NCBI GenBank assembly: GCA_002049455.2
Contig: KV918969.1
Coordinates: forward strand, 62,001 to 126,000
Direction of reading: 5' to 3'
DNA from: Porphyra umbilicalis
Taxonomy: Eukaryota; Rhodophyta; Bangiophyceae; Bangiales; Bangiaceae
DNA length: 64,000 nt
Both the position numbers and the translations under genes were made by a program. Numbering within the stretch: the stretch's first letter is position 1; each line of letters begins with the position of its first letter. Under the pieces are notes generated by a model. It was not told the DNA's origin. It ran no database searches and saw nothing but the letters and a program-made list of their open reading frames with translations. Below, one piece after another: positions 1 through 12,312 of the stretch.

Positions 1-1630
1 GAATAGAGCTGTCAGAGAATTGATGAACGGGGGGCTGCCCTGGCTCCCCTTCTACGGAAGATTTGGTCCGAACATGACTCGAAAAGATCTGAAGGTCGCA
101 CAAGGTGCACCGCACTATTGTCGCAGTGCACGTCTCTCAGGCCATTCTGCCTGGATCTGGCCTGTCTTGCAGAACTTCGGGGCCCCGGAGCCCGCATCTG
201 ATGCAGATCCGAGGCGGAACGCCCGAGAAACGACGAGAAACGACGAGAAACGAAGGGAAACGACGGGACTGCGAGGGGGCCCGAATGACCTGGGTCGGGC
301 CGCAACACACGCCGACTGTCGGAAGGGGACCCTCTTTACAGCTCCACACCTGCTGATTGGCTGGGACGCAAGATCCTTGCACATTTAATTCGGTCGCTGA
401 TTGGCTGTCCGTTGCTGCTCGCGCGTTGTCGTCTTCGTCTTCGCCGCGCTGCTGTCCCTCCCCCTCCAAGTGGCGCAACAGTTGGGATCATTGCTCACGT
501 CCCGGCGAAAGAGGGGGAAAGACTACCCACGTAGCGGGAGAGTGACCAAAGAGGGAAGAAAAAGACGGCGCGTCTGCCTGTGTTGTTTTTGAGTGCGATC
601 CAGTGCATGGGCAGATTTGACTCTTCACGCCCTCCCACCCCCACCGCCGCTGTCCACGCCGCTCGCCAGAACCCCCCACTGAGCGTGAACCAGAATGCCC
701 CATGTTTCCCAGACGCGCCTACATGGACGGCGGACACAAACAAGGGAGGGGGGGGGGGCACATTGACGACTCAAGCAGAGAGTACAGGCTGATGACACAC
801 CATGTTCACGACCGATGTCGCGCGCGACAGGGAAGGGGCCAAAATTTACAACAAAAGCACACAGAGACAAGCAAAGCAGCACAGCATCAACGATCGCGCC
901 TGCCGCCATGCAATGAGCACCCGTGCGCCCCCCCCCCCCTCCCCGCCCCCCCCGAAAAGAGAAGCGGACCCCCTGGAGTGTGCGCGAACGACGCATACCT
1001 CCGTGAGACACCCTGTCCCAGCAAAAGGGCGACAGCTGCCCGCGATCGGCGGAGCGACGGGGGCGCCGGCGATAGTGACGGGCGGGGGCAAGCGGGGGGG
1101 GGGGTGGGGGGGTGCGGCGCAGCTGTCGGCACGACGGCGGCCGGGTCCCCGACCGCCGGCTCTTGTACCGGCTCCAGATTCAATTCCATTTACTCGCCGA
1201 CTTGCTGTGAAACATGCCTGGATATATGCCATATAAGTGCGGAGTTATCAAAAATGTTTGAAAACACATGAGTGCTTGTGTTCTTGTTCGGATCGGCCAA
1301 AATTGGGCGGTCTGCAATAAACGGGGCGGGTGACTGGGAGAGAAGCGGCATGCAAAATGCACTGATATAGTCTATGGAATGCGATGCGACAAAGAAAAAA
1401 AGCAGCTCGGAAGCACTAGCAGGCGCTGATTGTGACCGTCACTGTGAACGACGGTCGATATTCGGCCGGTGCGCGACGGGGGGCCTATGCAGCGAGTGAG
1501 GGCGTTCCATGGCGCGCGTCATACGTCGGCCAGACGCTATGGCCGCATTCAACGCCCCCTGCCACTCATCCGCGACCAACGCGGCAAAGTCTCTGTGCGG
1601 GGGTGGGTTGCCGCCGTCGATTCCTAAGAA
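1..1630. other. Non-coding or unresolved GC-rich stretch
   Basis: No reading frame here looks like a conserved protein. The stretch holds homopolymer G and C runs (around 750, 930-950 and 1090), a short decamer repeat near 221, and GC-rich open frames that change frame freely. I see no RNA gene. Confidence 0.5.
221..266. repeat. Short tandem decamer repeat
   Basis: The decamer CGACGAGAAA is repeated about four times with small changes. It is too short to be informative beyond being a simple tandem repeat. Confidence 0.7.
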
Positions 1631-1636
1631 GCAAAA

Positions 1637-1963
1637 TTAGAACGTCGCGGCAGCCGACGGGGCGGCTGACTTTGCGGCCGACGGCGTGGCCTCCGACAAG
1701 GTGGCGGCGGGCGGCGTGGCGGCCGACGGGGTGGCGGCAATCGTGGTGGCGGCGGACGCGGTGGCGGCCGACGGGGTGCCGGCCGAAGGGGTGGCGGCTG
1801 ATGGGGTGGTGACCAACGGGAAGGCGCCAGACGGGTTGGCGGCCGACTGGGTGGCGGCGGCCCATGAGCGGCTGGCCGTAGCCACTTGCGGGACGTCCCG
1901 CACGTCGTCGTAAATGGTGCTCAAGGTTGACGCCGTACGCGCCGAGGGCTCCACGGTCGCCAT
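1637..1963 (-). CDS. Hypothetical Ala/Thr/Pro/Ser repeat protein
   Basis: A 108-codon frame that begins with ATG. The first ~45 residues are of mixed composition; the rest consists of Thr-Pro-Ser-Ala-Ala-like pentapeptides produced by a 15-bp minisatellite. No known domain is visible. The + strand of the same DNA is also open (an Ala-Asp-Gly-Val repeat), so the frame may be only a side effect of the repeat. It could be a small cell-surface or disordered protein, but nothing in the neighbourhood supports a role. Confidence 0.25.
   Translation of the reverse strand: MATVEPSARTASTLSTIYDDVRDVPQVATASRSWAAATQSAANPSGAFPLVTTPSAATPSAGTPSAATASAATTIAATPSAATPPAATLSEATPSAAKSAAPSAAATF
1665..1865. repeat. 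15-bp GC-rich minisatellite
   Basis: About 13 diverged copies of a unit close to GCCGACGGGGTGGCG. Fifteen bases is five codons, so the repeat keeps all frames open and encodes pentapeptide repeats on either strand. Confidence 0.75.
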
Positions 1964-4340
1964 GACTGGGGGACACCAGGTGTTGGATAAATGCTACTCA
2001 AAAACGGTTGCTGAGGCCAGCGGCCGACAGATCACAGGGGTCGACGACACGAGCAAAGAAGCGGCCAGCAGGCCAAGCGCGTGACCAAAGTGGGCCAAGC
2101 GAGAGAGCCAACGCGGCAGCGAGCGGGCCAAGAACCCGGCCGGCGCGCCCAAGGGACACAACACAGTCATTGTATTGAGTGTCCGTTTCGGGATCAATTG
2201 GATGTCCAATCAAAATCGAGCGCCGAGCGGCACAAGGCAAAACTGCTCGGGCGACTCGCGAGTACAAAAGCAACTGCTCGCGTTCTCTACTTGAGGATGA
2301 GCATCATTGGAGCTGCAAAGCCCTGCTCGGGATTATGCAGTTGATCTGCGGACATTAAAAGGGGGGCGAGTTTGTCGATTGAGGGTTCTTCTTGAAAAAA
2401 CCCGGCCAATCGCAATCTGTCAAACGAACAGGAGCTCTCTTCTTGTCTTGCTATTTCTTTGCGCTCGCCCAAGATGAGACTAAAGCCGGCTGTTTTGCCG
2501 TACCTGTAGGCCGGTCGGCCTCTTGTCGCCCCGTGGATGTCATGCATCCGCACCAGGGCAAACTGCACTTTGTTTTTGCTCGTGCCGCGTTCGTGCAACA
2601 GGACGCGTCAAGGGAGCATGTTAGAAGAGTGTGTAGGAAGCGAGAAAGACACAGCGCGTGGGTAGGAAAGCAGCCATTTACGACACAAACGTGACGTGGC
2701 CGCCCGGCCCTCCCTCCCCTATCGTACGAAGGAAAAAAGATACACTGCGTCGAGCCCACTCCAATGCAAACAGATAAAAGCAAGGCACACAAGCAAGAAA
2801 TTTATCCACACATGCACGACAAGGAGAAGGCAGAATTGCCGTACTTGGACACTTACAGCGCCAAGCTCTTGTAAAGTGCATGCCAGGTGTTGATGAAGGA
2901 CCTTTGGGAATGGTGGCCACCCAGTACAGAGCCCGTCCGCGACGGTTGGCCACGCCGCCCCAAGGCCGTGTCGGAACTGCTGTCGTCACTAGAAGAACGT
3001 CCAGCTTCGGGCGGAGACGAGGGTGGGCTCGGCGTGTCCGTGCCGTAGCGCGTAGCGTCGTCCACGTCAATGGCCGGAGCGATCGTTGGTCTGCTCACCC
3101 AAGGCCCACCTGGCCTTCTATGGGCCCTCACTTGGTTGATGATTTACTGTGCCCCGTCTCGGCTTTAGAGCTTCTTTGAACCCGTCGCACGAGGTGGTCC
3201 CGGCCGCCTCGGGCGGCAATAGTATCGACAGGTTTCGCACAAACACGAGGCATATTGAGCACGCAGGGCGGCCTCGTTGTGGGCGCTACGTTGTCAAGGC
3301 CGCGAGCCACGAATGCAACATCACTGAGGGAGATTGTCTCCAGATCGACTTGAGCCGCCACGCATTGGGTTCAGACGCCACGCGTCGGGTCATTTGCGTC
3401 CCTTTCTACATCTCGACAGGTGGTGATTTTCCAAAATGAACAACGATCGCGCCATATTCGGAGTGTTCAAGCTTGTAGCCTCCTTCTAACCGTCAACGTG
3501 TCTTCTTTATTCATGATGATCGATTGGCCTCTTAGATCAACAGCGGAAGATACATCGTGTGTGCCACTCAATCGGCTTCATATCATGCACCCACCGCATC
3601 CGCCCTTTTCTCGACACTACGGGTTCGGTTCGAATGCACCTTGCTGGACTGTCCGTTCCCAAATCGAACAGCACATGTAGCCCCCTATTCTATCAAGTAC
3701 TTTTCTTTTTTCAGCATATTCGCTGCATCAGCTCGTATCGCGTCAAGCAGCCAATGACAGGGTGACAACGGCCCACATCGTGGTGCTCTGAAACCGATGG
3801 TATAGGGAAAGAAGCAGACGTTGATGAACGTGCCCTGACCGTGTGCGAGATTTTCTGGAATATCTCGCACACGAAAACGCGTGGCGAGGCCATCAGATGA
3901 TCCCATGTCCGTGTTTGGACCCGGGCCGACTGTCAGAAAGTAATGCCCACACGTGACCGACCACGATACGAGGCACCACACAACGGGGGCAGAGATGGAT
4001 GATCGTCACTGACTGGGCGCTTGCGGCCGCGGCTCTCGCTTGTTTCACAGCAACCGAGATCGCGAGGCTGGCGTCCATCGATCTCTTTTTCACCCGATTT
4101 GCGAACATTTCTGCTGCGCCGTCAAGACCACACCCACCCCAGCACGACGAAAAACAGGACTTAAGTGTCATATTCGGGTCGATCACGTTCACATGTGCTC
4201 ACCGTCAAGACAAGGCCTAAGTCCGTCGAGCACGCGTGATTCGACAACCGCTGTCTTGACGGGCCACCAAAACTGTCGTGATGAGATTGAGTGCGAAAAG
4301 ACACTCGGTTAGTCTACGTTCCCCGATGGGTCATGAGTGG

Positions 4341-4356
4341 AGGTCTACGTAGACCT
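4341..4356. repeat. Perfect 16-bp palindrome
   Basis: AGGTCTACGTAGACCT is a perfect palindrome. Its half-site recurs on both sides in direct orientation as GTCTACGTTCCC near 4312 and 4386. It could be a dimeric protein-binding site or a repeat remnant. Confidence 0.55.
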
Positions 4357-4699
4357 GCACACACGGGCTGCATTCACACACAAGGTCTACGTTCCCACAA
4401 CACCATTCAGGCCACACCAATCCCCCCCCCTGTCACATGATCGCAGGCACGGGTCTTCAGGCTTGGAGTTACCGCACCGCAGGAGTGACGCCCAACTCCA
4501 AGTCTTCAACAGCTCTGCCTATCCGAGACACTCCATAGAATATCCCAAGCGACGCGCAGCAAACGCTTCAGCATAACGATTATCGACATCCACAATGTCA
4601 AAAGAATACCGGAACGGGGACACTGTGGCAGTGCCGACCGTGAGGGTTCTGCTCAATGGCAGCGGGGACTGGCGGATGGACAGCGCGGTGAGGACAGTA

Positions 4700-4815
4700 G
4701 TGTGCGGGGAACGAGGTGCTGGGGAGGGGGGGGGGCTGAGGGGGGAGGGGGAAGCGGAGAGAGGGGAGCGGGGAGCGGGGAGCTGGGAGAGGGGGGCGGA
4801 GAAGAGGGGGAGATA
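4700..4815. repeat. Polypurine (G/A) block
   Basis: Nearly uninterrupted purines on the + strand with several G runs of four or more and short GGGGAGC repeats. Such sequence can form G-quadruplex or triplex DNA. It also creates spurious Pro-rich frames on the minus strand. Confidence 0.7.
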
Positions 4816-5172
4816 GGGCGCGGCGGTTCTGCGACGGACACGGTGCTTGAGTCACCGGCCATAGAGGGCCGAGTTGGCCACTCCACGACCACGGGCGGAG
4901 GTCGGGCAGATGGGAGACGACAATGAGGGTCCATGGAACGGCATCTATCAAGTAAAAAGAATCGCAGAATAAAATACGGAAGAGGAGGCGGCCGGTCACG
5001 AGGTAGAGGGAGGGCGGGGTGGAGGTCAGGGGAAGGGCAGCACAGAGAGCGGACGGGGGCATGTGTGGATGCTTTTTGACAGCGGTCGCGTGCGGCGGAG
5101 TACCTAGCGGCATGGCAGGCAAAAGCGAGGCTGGTACATAGGGGAGGGCTGTGTGACCGTGGTGGTACAACT

Positions 5173-5202
5173 GGACGTCAATGACGTCCGGTGATGACGT
5201 CA
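5173..5202. promoter_or_regulatory. Cluster of CRE/bZIP-like GACGTC sites
   Basis: Three GACGTC cores lie within 30 bp. Two form a symmetrical GGACGTCA-A-TGACGTCC, and the third is the perfect CRE octamer TGACGTCA at 5195-5202. TGACGTCA is the classic binding site of CREB/ATF-type bZIP factors in eukaryotes. No convincing gene starts next to it, so a promoter role is a guess. Confidence 0.3.
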
Positions 5203-6603
5203 GCGGCAGAACGAAGGCAGGTCAACGTCGATTAGGGAATGAAAATTGCAGGCCTGCAAAGACCTGCGGGTGCATTTGAAGGCGGTCGCCTCGCCGCGAT
5301 CGACTCAGCTTCGGCGGGCCAGTGACGCGGATCAGCACCCACACATCGGCGCTGTGATTGGTTAGATCTGAACAATTGTCGCCACCACGGACAGTCTACA
5401 CGCTGATTGGAGAAGACTTGGCGCCTGAATTATGCAGAAAGCGCGCACTTCCGGAGCAGCCACCGCCCTGAGGCCCAAAGAGGGCTTCGGCAGCGGCCCC
5501 ATCATCTCTGCTTCTACCTGCCGCGTCCTCTTCCCTTGCCCCCACCGTCGGGTTGAACCACCCCTCTTGCGTCCGCCCCCCCCTCCCCCTCCGCCTTTCC
5601 CCCCGGTCGACCCTCCGCCGCTTCGCATACAGCTTCCGCCGCGGTGTCCTAGACTCTGACCGCCACCACCCGCCCCCTCTGCTGGAGCTGCGTCCCGTCC
5701 TCTACCCCCCTGCGAACCGCGGTCCCGTCTTGTATTTTTCTGAGGGCCCCGTAATCTTGTTGTTGTACCTGCCTGCATCCCCCGCCGCTCCGTCCTCCGC
5801 TTACCCGTTGCCACGCTGGCCGCCACGCCTCATCGGTTCTGTTGTATCCCCACCTCACTCGTACCATTCAGCGCTCCACCTACGCTCCGCAGAGCTTGTC
5901 TGGCACTGCCCATGCGTCCCCGGTCCCCTGTTGCCTTCAATTGACCCGAGCGTCAGTCGCCGGGTGCAAAGCGACCGGCAACCTGCCTACCAGCCCCGTC
6001 ACTGCCAGCGCGTCATAGGGAAGATCATTTCAGACGCCACATCTGACACACAAGCAAAACGGAATACTGATGCTTTCGATTTCCACATCCCAACATTTGA
6101 CTAAAAGCCGGTTCTATGGTCGCGAAGACCGTCTTCGAGGGCGCCCAACTTCAGGGCCATACTATAGCCGTATTATGGAGCTTTTCCGGGCTACCTTGGG
6201 ACTCGCGCCCCGTCCTCCGAGGACCGGCAGCGCGCGCGCCGCGCCGACCTCCGTGAGAGCAAGTCTAGCCGTGCGCCATTGCGCTGCCGCCATATCGCCA
6301 TATGTTTTGTCGATAGCACAGCGCATCTCTATCAGTCAATTCTTTCGCCATATCCTGAAGTGGAACCTCATCACCCTCTTTGATGGCCTATGCCTCCTGA
6401 ATGGACAAAGGAGAGCGCTCCAGCACACGAGATCGCCTTGCAATGGAACAGGTCCCCGCGTGGGGTCGCTGAGGGATGGGGCCGTTGACAACGTCACTCC
6501 TGGTGGACACGAGACTGAAGTATATCCCATTCTATCAGACACGTGGTGCTGTGAGGCCTATCGTTGGCGTGCTTGCTCCAAACGGTTTCAAATTACCTGG
6601 CCT
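5203..6603. other. No gene recognised
   Basis: Contains pyrimidine-rich blocks (5540-5760) and one ATG-started 186-codon frame (6070-6630, +) without visible domains. In GC-rich DNA a frame of that size is expected by chance, so it is not called as a gene. Confidence 0.4.
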
Positions 6604-6718
6604 GTAGGACAGGGTGCTCTCAAAGTGTAGTGATGCACACATTTACGTAGATCAAGGGACTTGCTCGCCGCTTCAGAGGTGGCAGTCTGCTTTCGTGTTC
6701 TCAGGGATCTGGGGGCGG
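6604..6718. repeat. Dispersed direct repeat A, copy 1
   Basis: About 115 bp starting with TAGGACAGGGTGCTCTCAAA are repeated with moderate divergence at 8361-8475 in the same orientation. Both copies end just after a TCAGGGATCTG segment. Probably part of a dispersed, non-coding repeat. Confidence 0.75.
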
Positions 6719-7787
6719 GCCAGAGCAAGCCCAGCGGTGCGCACCAACACCATAATATGGTGATTTATCCTGGATTCGTGGCGTGATGGCAGTGGCTCCG
6801 CTATACTGTGGTGCAGCCGATAACCGTTGCGGTCCAGCGGTGCGCGCACCATATGTAACGCGGAAGGTTGTGCTGGAATCTTCGCATCTATTGTACATCT
6901 TCCATCCAATTGTATCATTTACATCAATCCACTGGCCTGCTTCTGCACCATGCAGGAGGCCTTGATGGTGTGCCACCGCACTTTACAGGCCCGAGCAGTG
7001 CCCTCAACGACGCTGGTCGAGGCTGCCCCCGGACGCCGGCTGGGAGCTGGCTGCAGGTGGCGCACGCGCCACAAAAAGAATGCGATTGCGCCGCTGTTGC
7101 GCGGTCGCTGTTCGGCCGCCCCTAACGATAGCATCATGGAGCACGAGGGGGGCCGTGTCAGTGAAGGCGAGCAACTCAGGAGGAGACTACCCCAAATCAC
7201 GGCCCGGGTCGACCACCTTCTTGACAGTTGGCTTCATGGCGGACGATGGCTATGAGAGCTCGCCGCACGTTGACAAGGCAGGACAGTGGCACTTTGTGGG
7301 GCTGCGAAGGTGTCGTCGGCGTCCTTCTGCGCGTTAACGGCATCTACGAGGACATGATAAGTTGAAAAGCACAATCTTTAATCATGCCGCTGCCATGACC
7401 TGCCCTGTCGACCTGTGAAGGCCTGCTGGACTATCAAAGTGGCAGTCAAAGATGATGTGGCAGTGAGGAATTTGGACACTTGGCAAGCGGAGACGGCTTG
7501 GCGCGGGATTGCGAGCGTTGTAGCACGCAATGATGCACAATGGTTGGTCACAATCCAATGGTTTGACTCTTTCCGAACGGGGGTCTCCCCCATACGCTGC
7601 ACCAAACGCTGGGATGGTGCAGATCTGACACCAAACCACCGGATTATGGTGTCGGATCGACACCATCCCAACACTTGGTGCAGATCGTGCATTATAAATC
7701 TGACCGCTGAGCACCCTTCCGCACAATAATTTGGTGCTGCACTATGGTTTGGTGCAGGATCCGCACCGGTGGGCTAGCTCTCAGCGT
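6719..7787. other. Non-coding stretch with TGGTGC-rich inverted motifs
   Basis: Between the first copies of direct repeats A and B. The motif TGGTGC and its complement GCACCA occur many times (notably 7610-7770), and around 6750 the sequence GGTGCGCACC is palindromic. This looks like remains of a small inverted-repeat element rather than a gene. Confidence 0.35.
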
Positions 7788-8335
7788 TGAAAGGGTCGCG
7801 ATGACGGTAAAAGCGAATAGAGTAACGTGGCTGACAAGGACTATCCTGCCACAAGGGTCACAGGGCCCAGACGGCGCCTGTCCCCCTGCCCCCCCCCCCG
7901 CCCCAAGTTGCGCGCGGCGACCGCGTGCAGCGGCATCCGGGGTTTGGGGCGCCCGCGAAGACCCGCGGGTGATCGTGCCTGCGCGCCAGCTTTGTTTGCG
8001 GCGGCATGTCGCCGGTTTCTAACGCCATCTCGCGGCACGGTCTGAGGCGCCCCGTCGCGCGGTGGTCGATCCCATCCGCCCGCCCATGCGCCTTGTCGGC
8101 CGCACTTAGGTGCGCTGCGCGGCGAGGTGACGGCCCGGCCCGTAGGCATTCCACCACGCCGGCGGGCAGCAGCCGCGGCGGCGGCGGCATCCCTTACCCC
8201 GCCCCACGCCCCCCCCGCCACGGCAACGTGGCTGCACGTGCTCCCGTGCGTGCTCGCGGCCATGGAGCCGGCCGGCTTACCCGATATCTATGCGTCGCCG
8301 AGCGCGCCACCGCCCTAAAGGCCAGGGTATTGCAC
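7788..8335. repeat. Direct repeat B, copy 1
   Basis: About 550 bp that recur at 8485-9052 with many small differences. They start at a GTTGCGATGA/GTCGCGATGA segment, contain matching landmarks through the GC-rich middle, and end near a GCGTCGCCGAGCGC segment. Reading frames in the two copies are not conserved, so this is treated as non-coding repeat sequence. Confidence 0.75.
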
Positions 8336-8360
8336 GTACGTGCCTGCAAAACCCTGACCG

Positions 8361-8475
8361 TTAGGACAGGGTGCTCTCAAAGTGTAGTGATGCACACACA
8401 TACTGAGATTAAGGGACTCGCTTTCCGCTTCAGAGGTGGCAGGGCGGCATTCAAGTCCTCAGGGATCTGAGGGCG
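8361..8475. repeat. Dispersed direct repeat A, copy 2
   Basis: Second copy of the 115-bp segment found at 6604-6718. It sits exactly between the two copies of repeat B, so A and B are interleaved (A ... B A B). Confidence 0.75.
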
Positions 8476-8484
8476 TGTCGATGT

Positions 8485-9052
8485 GGAAAAGGTTGCGATG
8501 AAGCTAAAAGCGAATATAGTTACATGGCTGAGAAGGACTATCCTGCATCCGAGGTCACAGGGCTCGGACGGCCGCAGCCCCCCTGTCCTCCCCGATCGCC
8601 CCGAGTTGCACCCAGAAACCGCGCGCAGCGACATCCGGGGCTCGATGCGCCCACGATAACCCGCGGGCGATCTTGCCTGCGCGCCGGCTTTTGTTTCGGC
8701 GGCTCGCCGGCAGTTCCTGACGCTATCGAGCGGCGAGGTTAGAGGCGCCCCGTCGCGCGTGGTCGATCCCACCCGCCCGCCTGTGCGCCTTGCCGACCGC
8801 CCCGTCCGCCGCGCGCAGATGTGCTGCGCGGCGGAGTGAAGGCCCCTCCCGTGGGTGTCGCGAGACGCCGGCGGGCCGCCGCCGCTGCGGTGGCGGCGGC
8901 AGCACCCCTCTCCCTGCCTCACGCGCCCCCCGCCACTGCAACGTGGCTGTACGTGCCCCCGCGCGCGCTCGCGGCTATGGAGCTGGCCGGCGTGTCCGGT
9001 GTCGATGCGTCGCCGAGCGCTCCACCGCATCGAAGGCCGGGGCATGTCATGC
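8485..9052. repeat. Direct repeat B, copy 2
   Basis: Diverged second copy of 7788-8335, about 700 bp downstream in the same orientation. The two copies differ by indels in homopolymer runs and by many substitutions, so the duplication is old. Confidence 0.75.
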
Positions 9053-12000
9053 AGATGCCTGGAATTTTGTAGTAACCTTTGATGACGGGTTCCGCGCGAG
9101 GTCACCAAAAGTCACGTCGAGAAACGCAGTTCATCGGCCGCTGCGGTGTGTACACCTCCGTCGGCATCGGTCTGGTCCCACAGGTACCGTCCGTTTCGGA
9201 CCATCGCACATTTGTTCGAATCCGATTCGAACTTGATACCAACTTGAGGGGCTTCTTTGCTCAGCTTCAAAGAGACAAGAGATCAACTCGCGATGCTCGC
9301 GCGACCACATCCAAGGATTTTCGATGCCGGAAGCGCCGCGCATCATAAATTGAAGCGCTGGCGCCAAGCAAGCCGTCTTGACATGCTACAATCTGTGACT
9401 CCCACGAAATCTATTGCACACAAGAAATCCGCTTGCAACATGCTGTTGATGCGGCCGAGCTATAGCCAGGCAAAAACATTCCTATTCTGAATGGTCTAAT
9501 AGAATGGGATAGACTTTAGGATTGCACGCGACGCCCTTACTTCGGGGTCGTCAGGGGCGCGCGATGTATGAGACGACTGAGAGCAAGCCCAGCGGTGCGC
9601 CGAAAACGCATGCTGTACCATTTTCGAAGAGAAACGTGGATGACGCTGAGTGGACTGCCATAACCGATAGTATAGGTGGCGTTGACAGGAACCCAGCGCT
9701 GCAGGACGCATGACGGAGGATCCAAGTGCTCAGGTGTAGAAGTTTATTCCGAAATACTCGCCTCTTTCGGTGGCTTGACACAGCTTTCACACTTCCATCA
9801 TGCCAGCCACCGCAGAATCTCACGCCGCCGGCCAGACGCAGCCATCCGTCCGCACGAGCCGCCATCGCTCGTCAGTTCGACCACAGCCCCCATGCGCGGT
9901 GTCACGATGGCGGCTACCGTTGACACTACTGTGCAGCGAGGGGGGGGGGAGGCGCCGGGGGGAGGAGGCGGGCGGAGGACAAAGGGGGAAGGGCGCCAGG
10001 GGGAAGGCGCCCCCACCCCCAGCTCAGGCCCCACCGGGGGGGAAGGGGCCGCGCGTGGAGCTGCGCTTGGGCGTGGAGGACTTGGGCGACGGCGATGCGG
10101 GTGGCGACGCGCGCACAGCCGTCGGGGCCATCGTCGGGGGGGGGGGGGGGGCATTGTGCGCACGCAGGGGTGGCCGCGTGCAAAAAGGGTGTGGGGAGGT
10201 CGCAGTTTGGAGAAACTCGGGAGCGTGGCGTCGGTTGTGGGGGAAGGGAGGGGTGAGGCCACAGGGGTGGGGTTCCGTCTGCTAGGGATCATCTTGGAGA
10301 CACGCAGGGTTGCGTGGGATCACAACGTTGCGTCGGAGAGAAAATATCACTGTTGAAAGTGTCTGGCCAGGCGCACACGACAGGGGGGGTGCTCTTCGTC
10401 GTGGCACTCAAAGTACTGAAAGCATGGATTTCTTGTTGCCTTCATTTGATCTATATTCGCTCTTTCGAAGTGCAACTGGTCGCAAAGGACGGATGCAAAG
10501 CACAGAATAGGCCACATTCGATCGCAAATGGCCTGGTTATAGGGAAGGATCTGGCACATACCTGTTCTTAGGGGCGGTCCCCACTTTTAGGGAACTACCG
10601 CTGAGAACGTGCCCTTACCCTAAAACTGACGTTTGCGATCGATTGCGTCGCAAAATCCGCTCCGCTGGGCTCTTAGAGCACACCCGAAAACGTCGGTTGC
10701 GAACCGCTTTTTCGTATTATACATGAAACGTGGCATATTCGCTAGATATGGGCAGAGGTACGGGAAAAAACGTCATCCCACCAATGTCGCGAACCAGATC
10801 CGCGCACAGAGCGACTGATGTGCCAGAAATAAGCTCAACCGGATACAGTGCGTTTTTGTTACATTCATTGCTCTCTTGTTCAAGGGGGTGGCGCACTATG
10901 TAGCCCTCATGATAATTTACGAAAGATTGAGCAACCTTGTCTGAATCCATAACCATCAGAGGGCGGCAGCACGCTCGATCTTGGACTTGCGTTTCAAATT
11001 CTAGAGTCACTCACCCATAGACAAAATATTGCTTTTGGGCCGGTTCTGAAGGGGTCCTGGCGGCGGTACATCGCCAATGTCAAACCTACTTGACACCAAA
11101 GATTACTTGATCGCGGATCTTCACCAAACAATCGCGTCAACTGCACTGCAAGTGCGGTGAGTCTCACGCGAGGGCGATCGAGTTGCGCTCATTTTTATAA
11201 TGGGTATCATTCAAGCGGGTCGTCTATAAGTGCGCAATGACTGTACAAGGGACAGCTGACTCAGCTCAATATGAATAAAAGTGGCCTACAAGGACTGGAA
11301 TGGATGACTTGTGACCCATGTTTGCTTGCAGTCGATTTTCTTGTATCAAGAACGCGCTGTCATATGGCGCTCGTTCGTAGGAGGTTCGCATTTTTCCATC
11401 GGCCGACCATATCACTGGCATTTGGGCACATGTTTGTGCACTTTCGAGCGTTGTGCGAACCGAATGTGTCTGCAGTTGTGTCGAAACGGGGGTCAAACAC
11501 CCCAATCGGGACGAGCGCAGTCAAACACACGTTGCGTTCACGATCGCACAGGCGTTTCAAGATATGAAATTCGGGAGCATGCGGTCGCGAGCGGCCGCAG
11601 ATTCCATTTGAGACGCAGGCGGCGCTCCTTGCCGGGCCCTGTGGAAGGGGGTCGGACGGGACACGGATCTTCTTGGGGGACATCCGCCGCCACGTGCGAT
11701 TCTGGGTCGGGCCCCCCACGACTGAACGGTTTGATCAGGGGGGGGAGCCGCCTGGAGGCACTGTCGCATGGGTGGGCGCGCGGCGCTATGCGGTCGTGCA
11801 TCGGAAATCTTTGGCGGGGTGGCCCCCAGTTGACGCGCTGCTGGTGCCAACAGCTTGCCCTGGGAGCCAATCGGGAGGGGGTTCCGCGCAGAGCAAACTT
11901 CTGAGGCGGGCATCTGACTGTCCGCGCGCAGCCTCTCCGGCGGGAATGGGCCCTGCATGGGCGTTTTCGGGCAGTGCCGCGCAGCCCAAAATTTTGGTCA

Positions 12001-12312
12001 CGCGGCCGCCACGGAAAATGGCGGCACAATCACGGAATCTGCCAATTGCGCATTGTGTGGGGGGTAAGGCGCGGAGCCACATATCGACGGGGTGCGCCCG
12101 CCACAAGCGCCGCGTAGATGACACCGTCGTCGTCGAGGGGAGCGCGATTGCGGCACCGTCGTCGTTGGCGTCGTCCATCCCGTTTTCCCGTTCTGCCCGT
12201 CTCCTTCGCCGGCGCAGCCGCCGTGAGCCGCCGTGAGCGGCCGTGTTGACGGCTGCCTTTGCGGCCGCTTTCGCGGCCTCTCTAGCTCTCCTGACGTCGG
12301 CTGCACTTGTGG
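9053..12312. other. No gene recognised
   Basis: Contains a purine-rich GC block (9930-10280) with a 16-base G run, AT-richer DNA around 10300-11500, and GC-rich frames at 11540-12300 just upstream of the Harbinger transposase. A minus-strand ATG frame (11557-11958, 133 codons) could be a second Harbinger-encoded protein, but no Myb/SANT pattern is visible and I do not call it. Confidence 0.35.
10136..10151 (+). repeat. G16 homopolymer
   Basis: Sixteen consecutive G residues inside a purine-rich block. A likely site of sequencing or replication slippage and of quadruplex formation. Confidence 0.9.

Larger units (their letters stand above)
1980..5172. other. No gene recognised
   Basis: Mixed-composition DNA. 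Short open frames are present but none has a recognisable domain, splice-supported structure or consistent composition. Notable only for a perfect palindrome at 4341-4356 and a polypurine block at 4700-4815. Confidence 0.4.

Noticed and set aside
6070-6630. 186-codon ATG ORF
   Set aside because: No domain, unusual composition changes along its length and no splice or regulatory support; expected by chance in GC-rich DNA.
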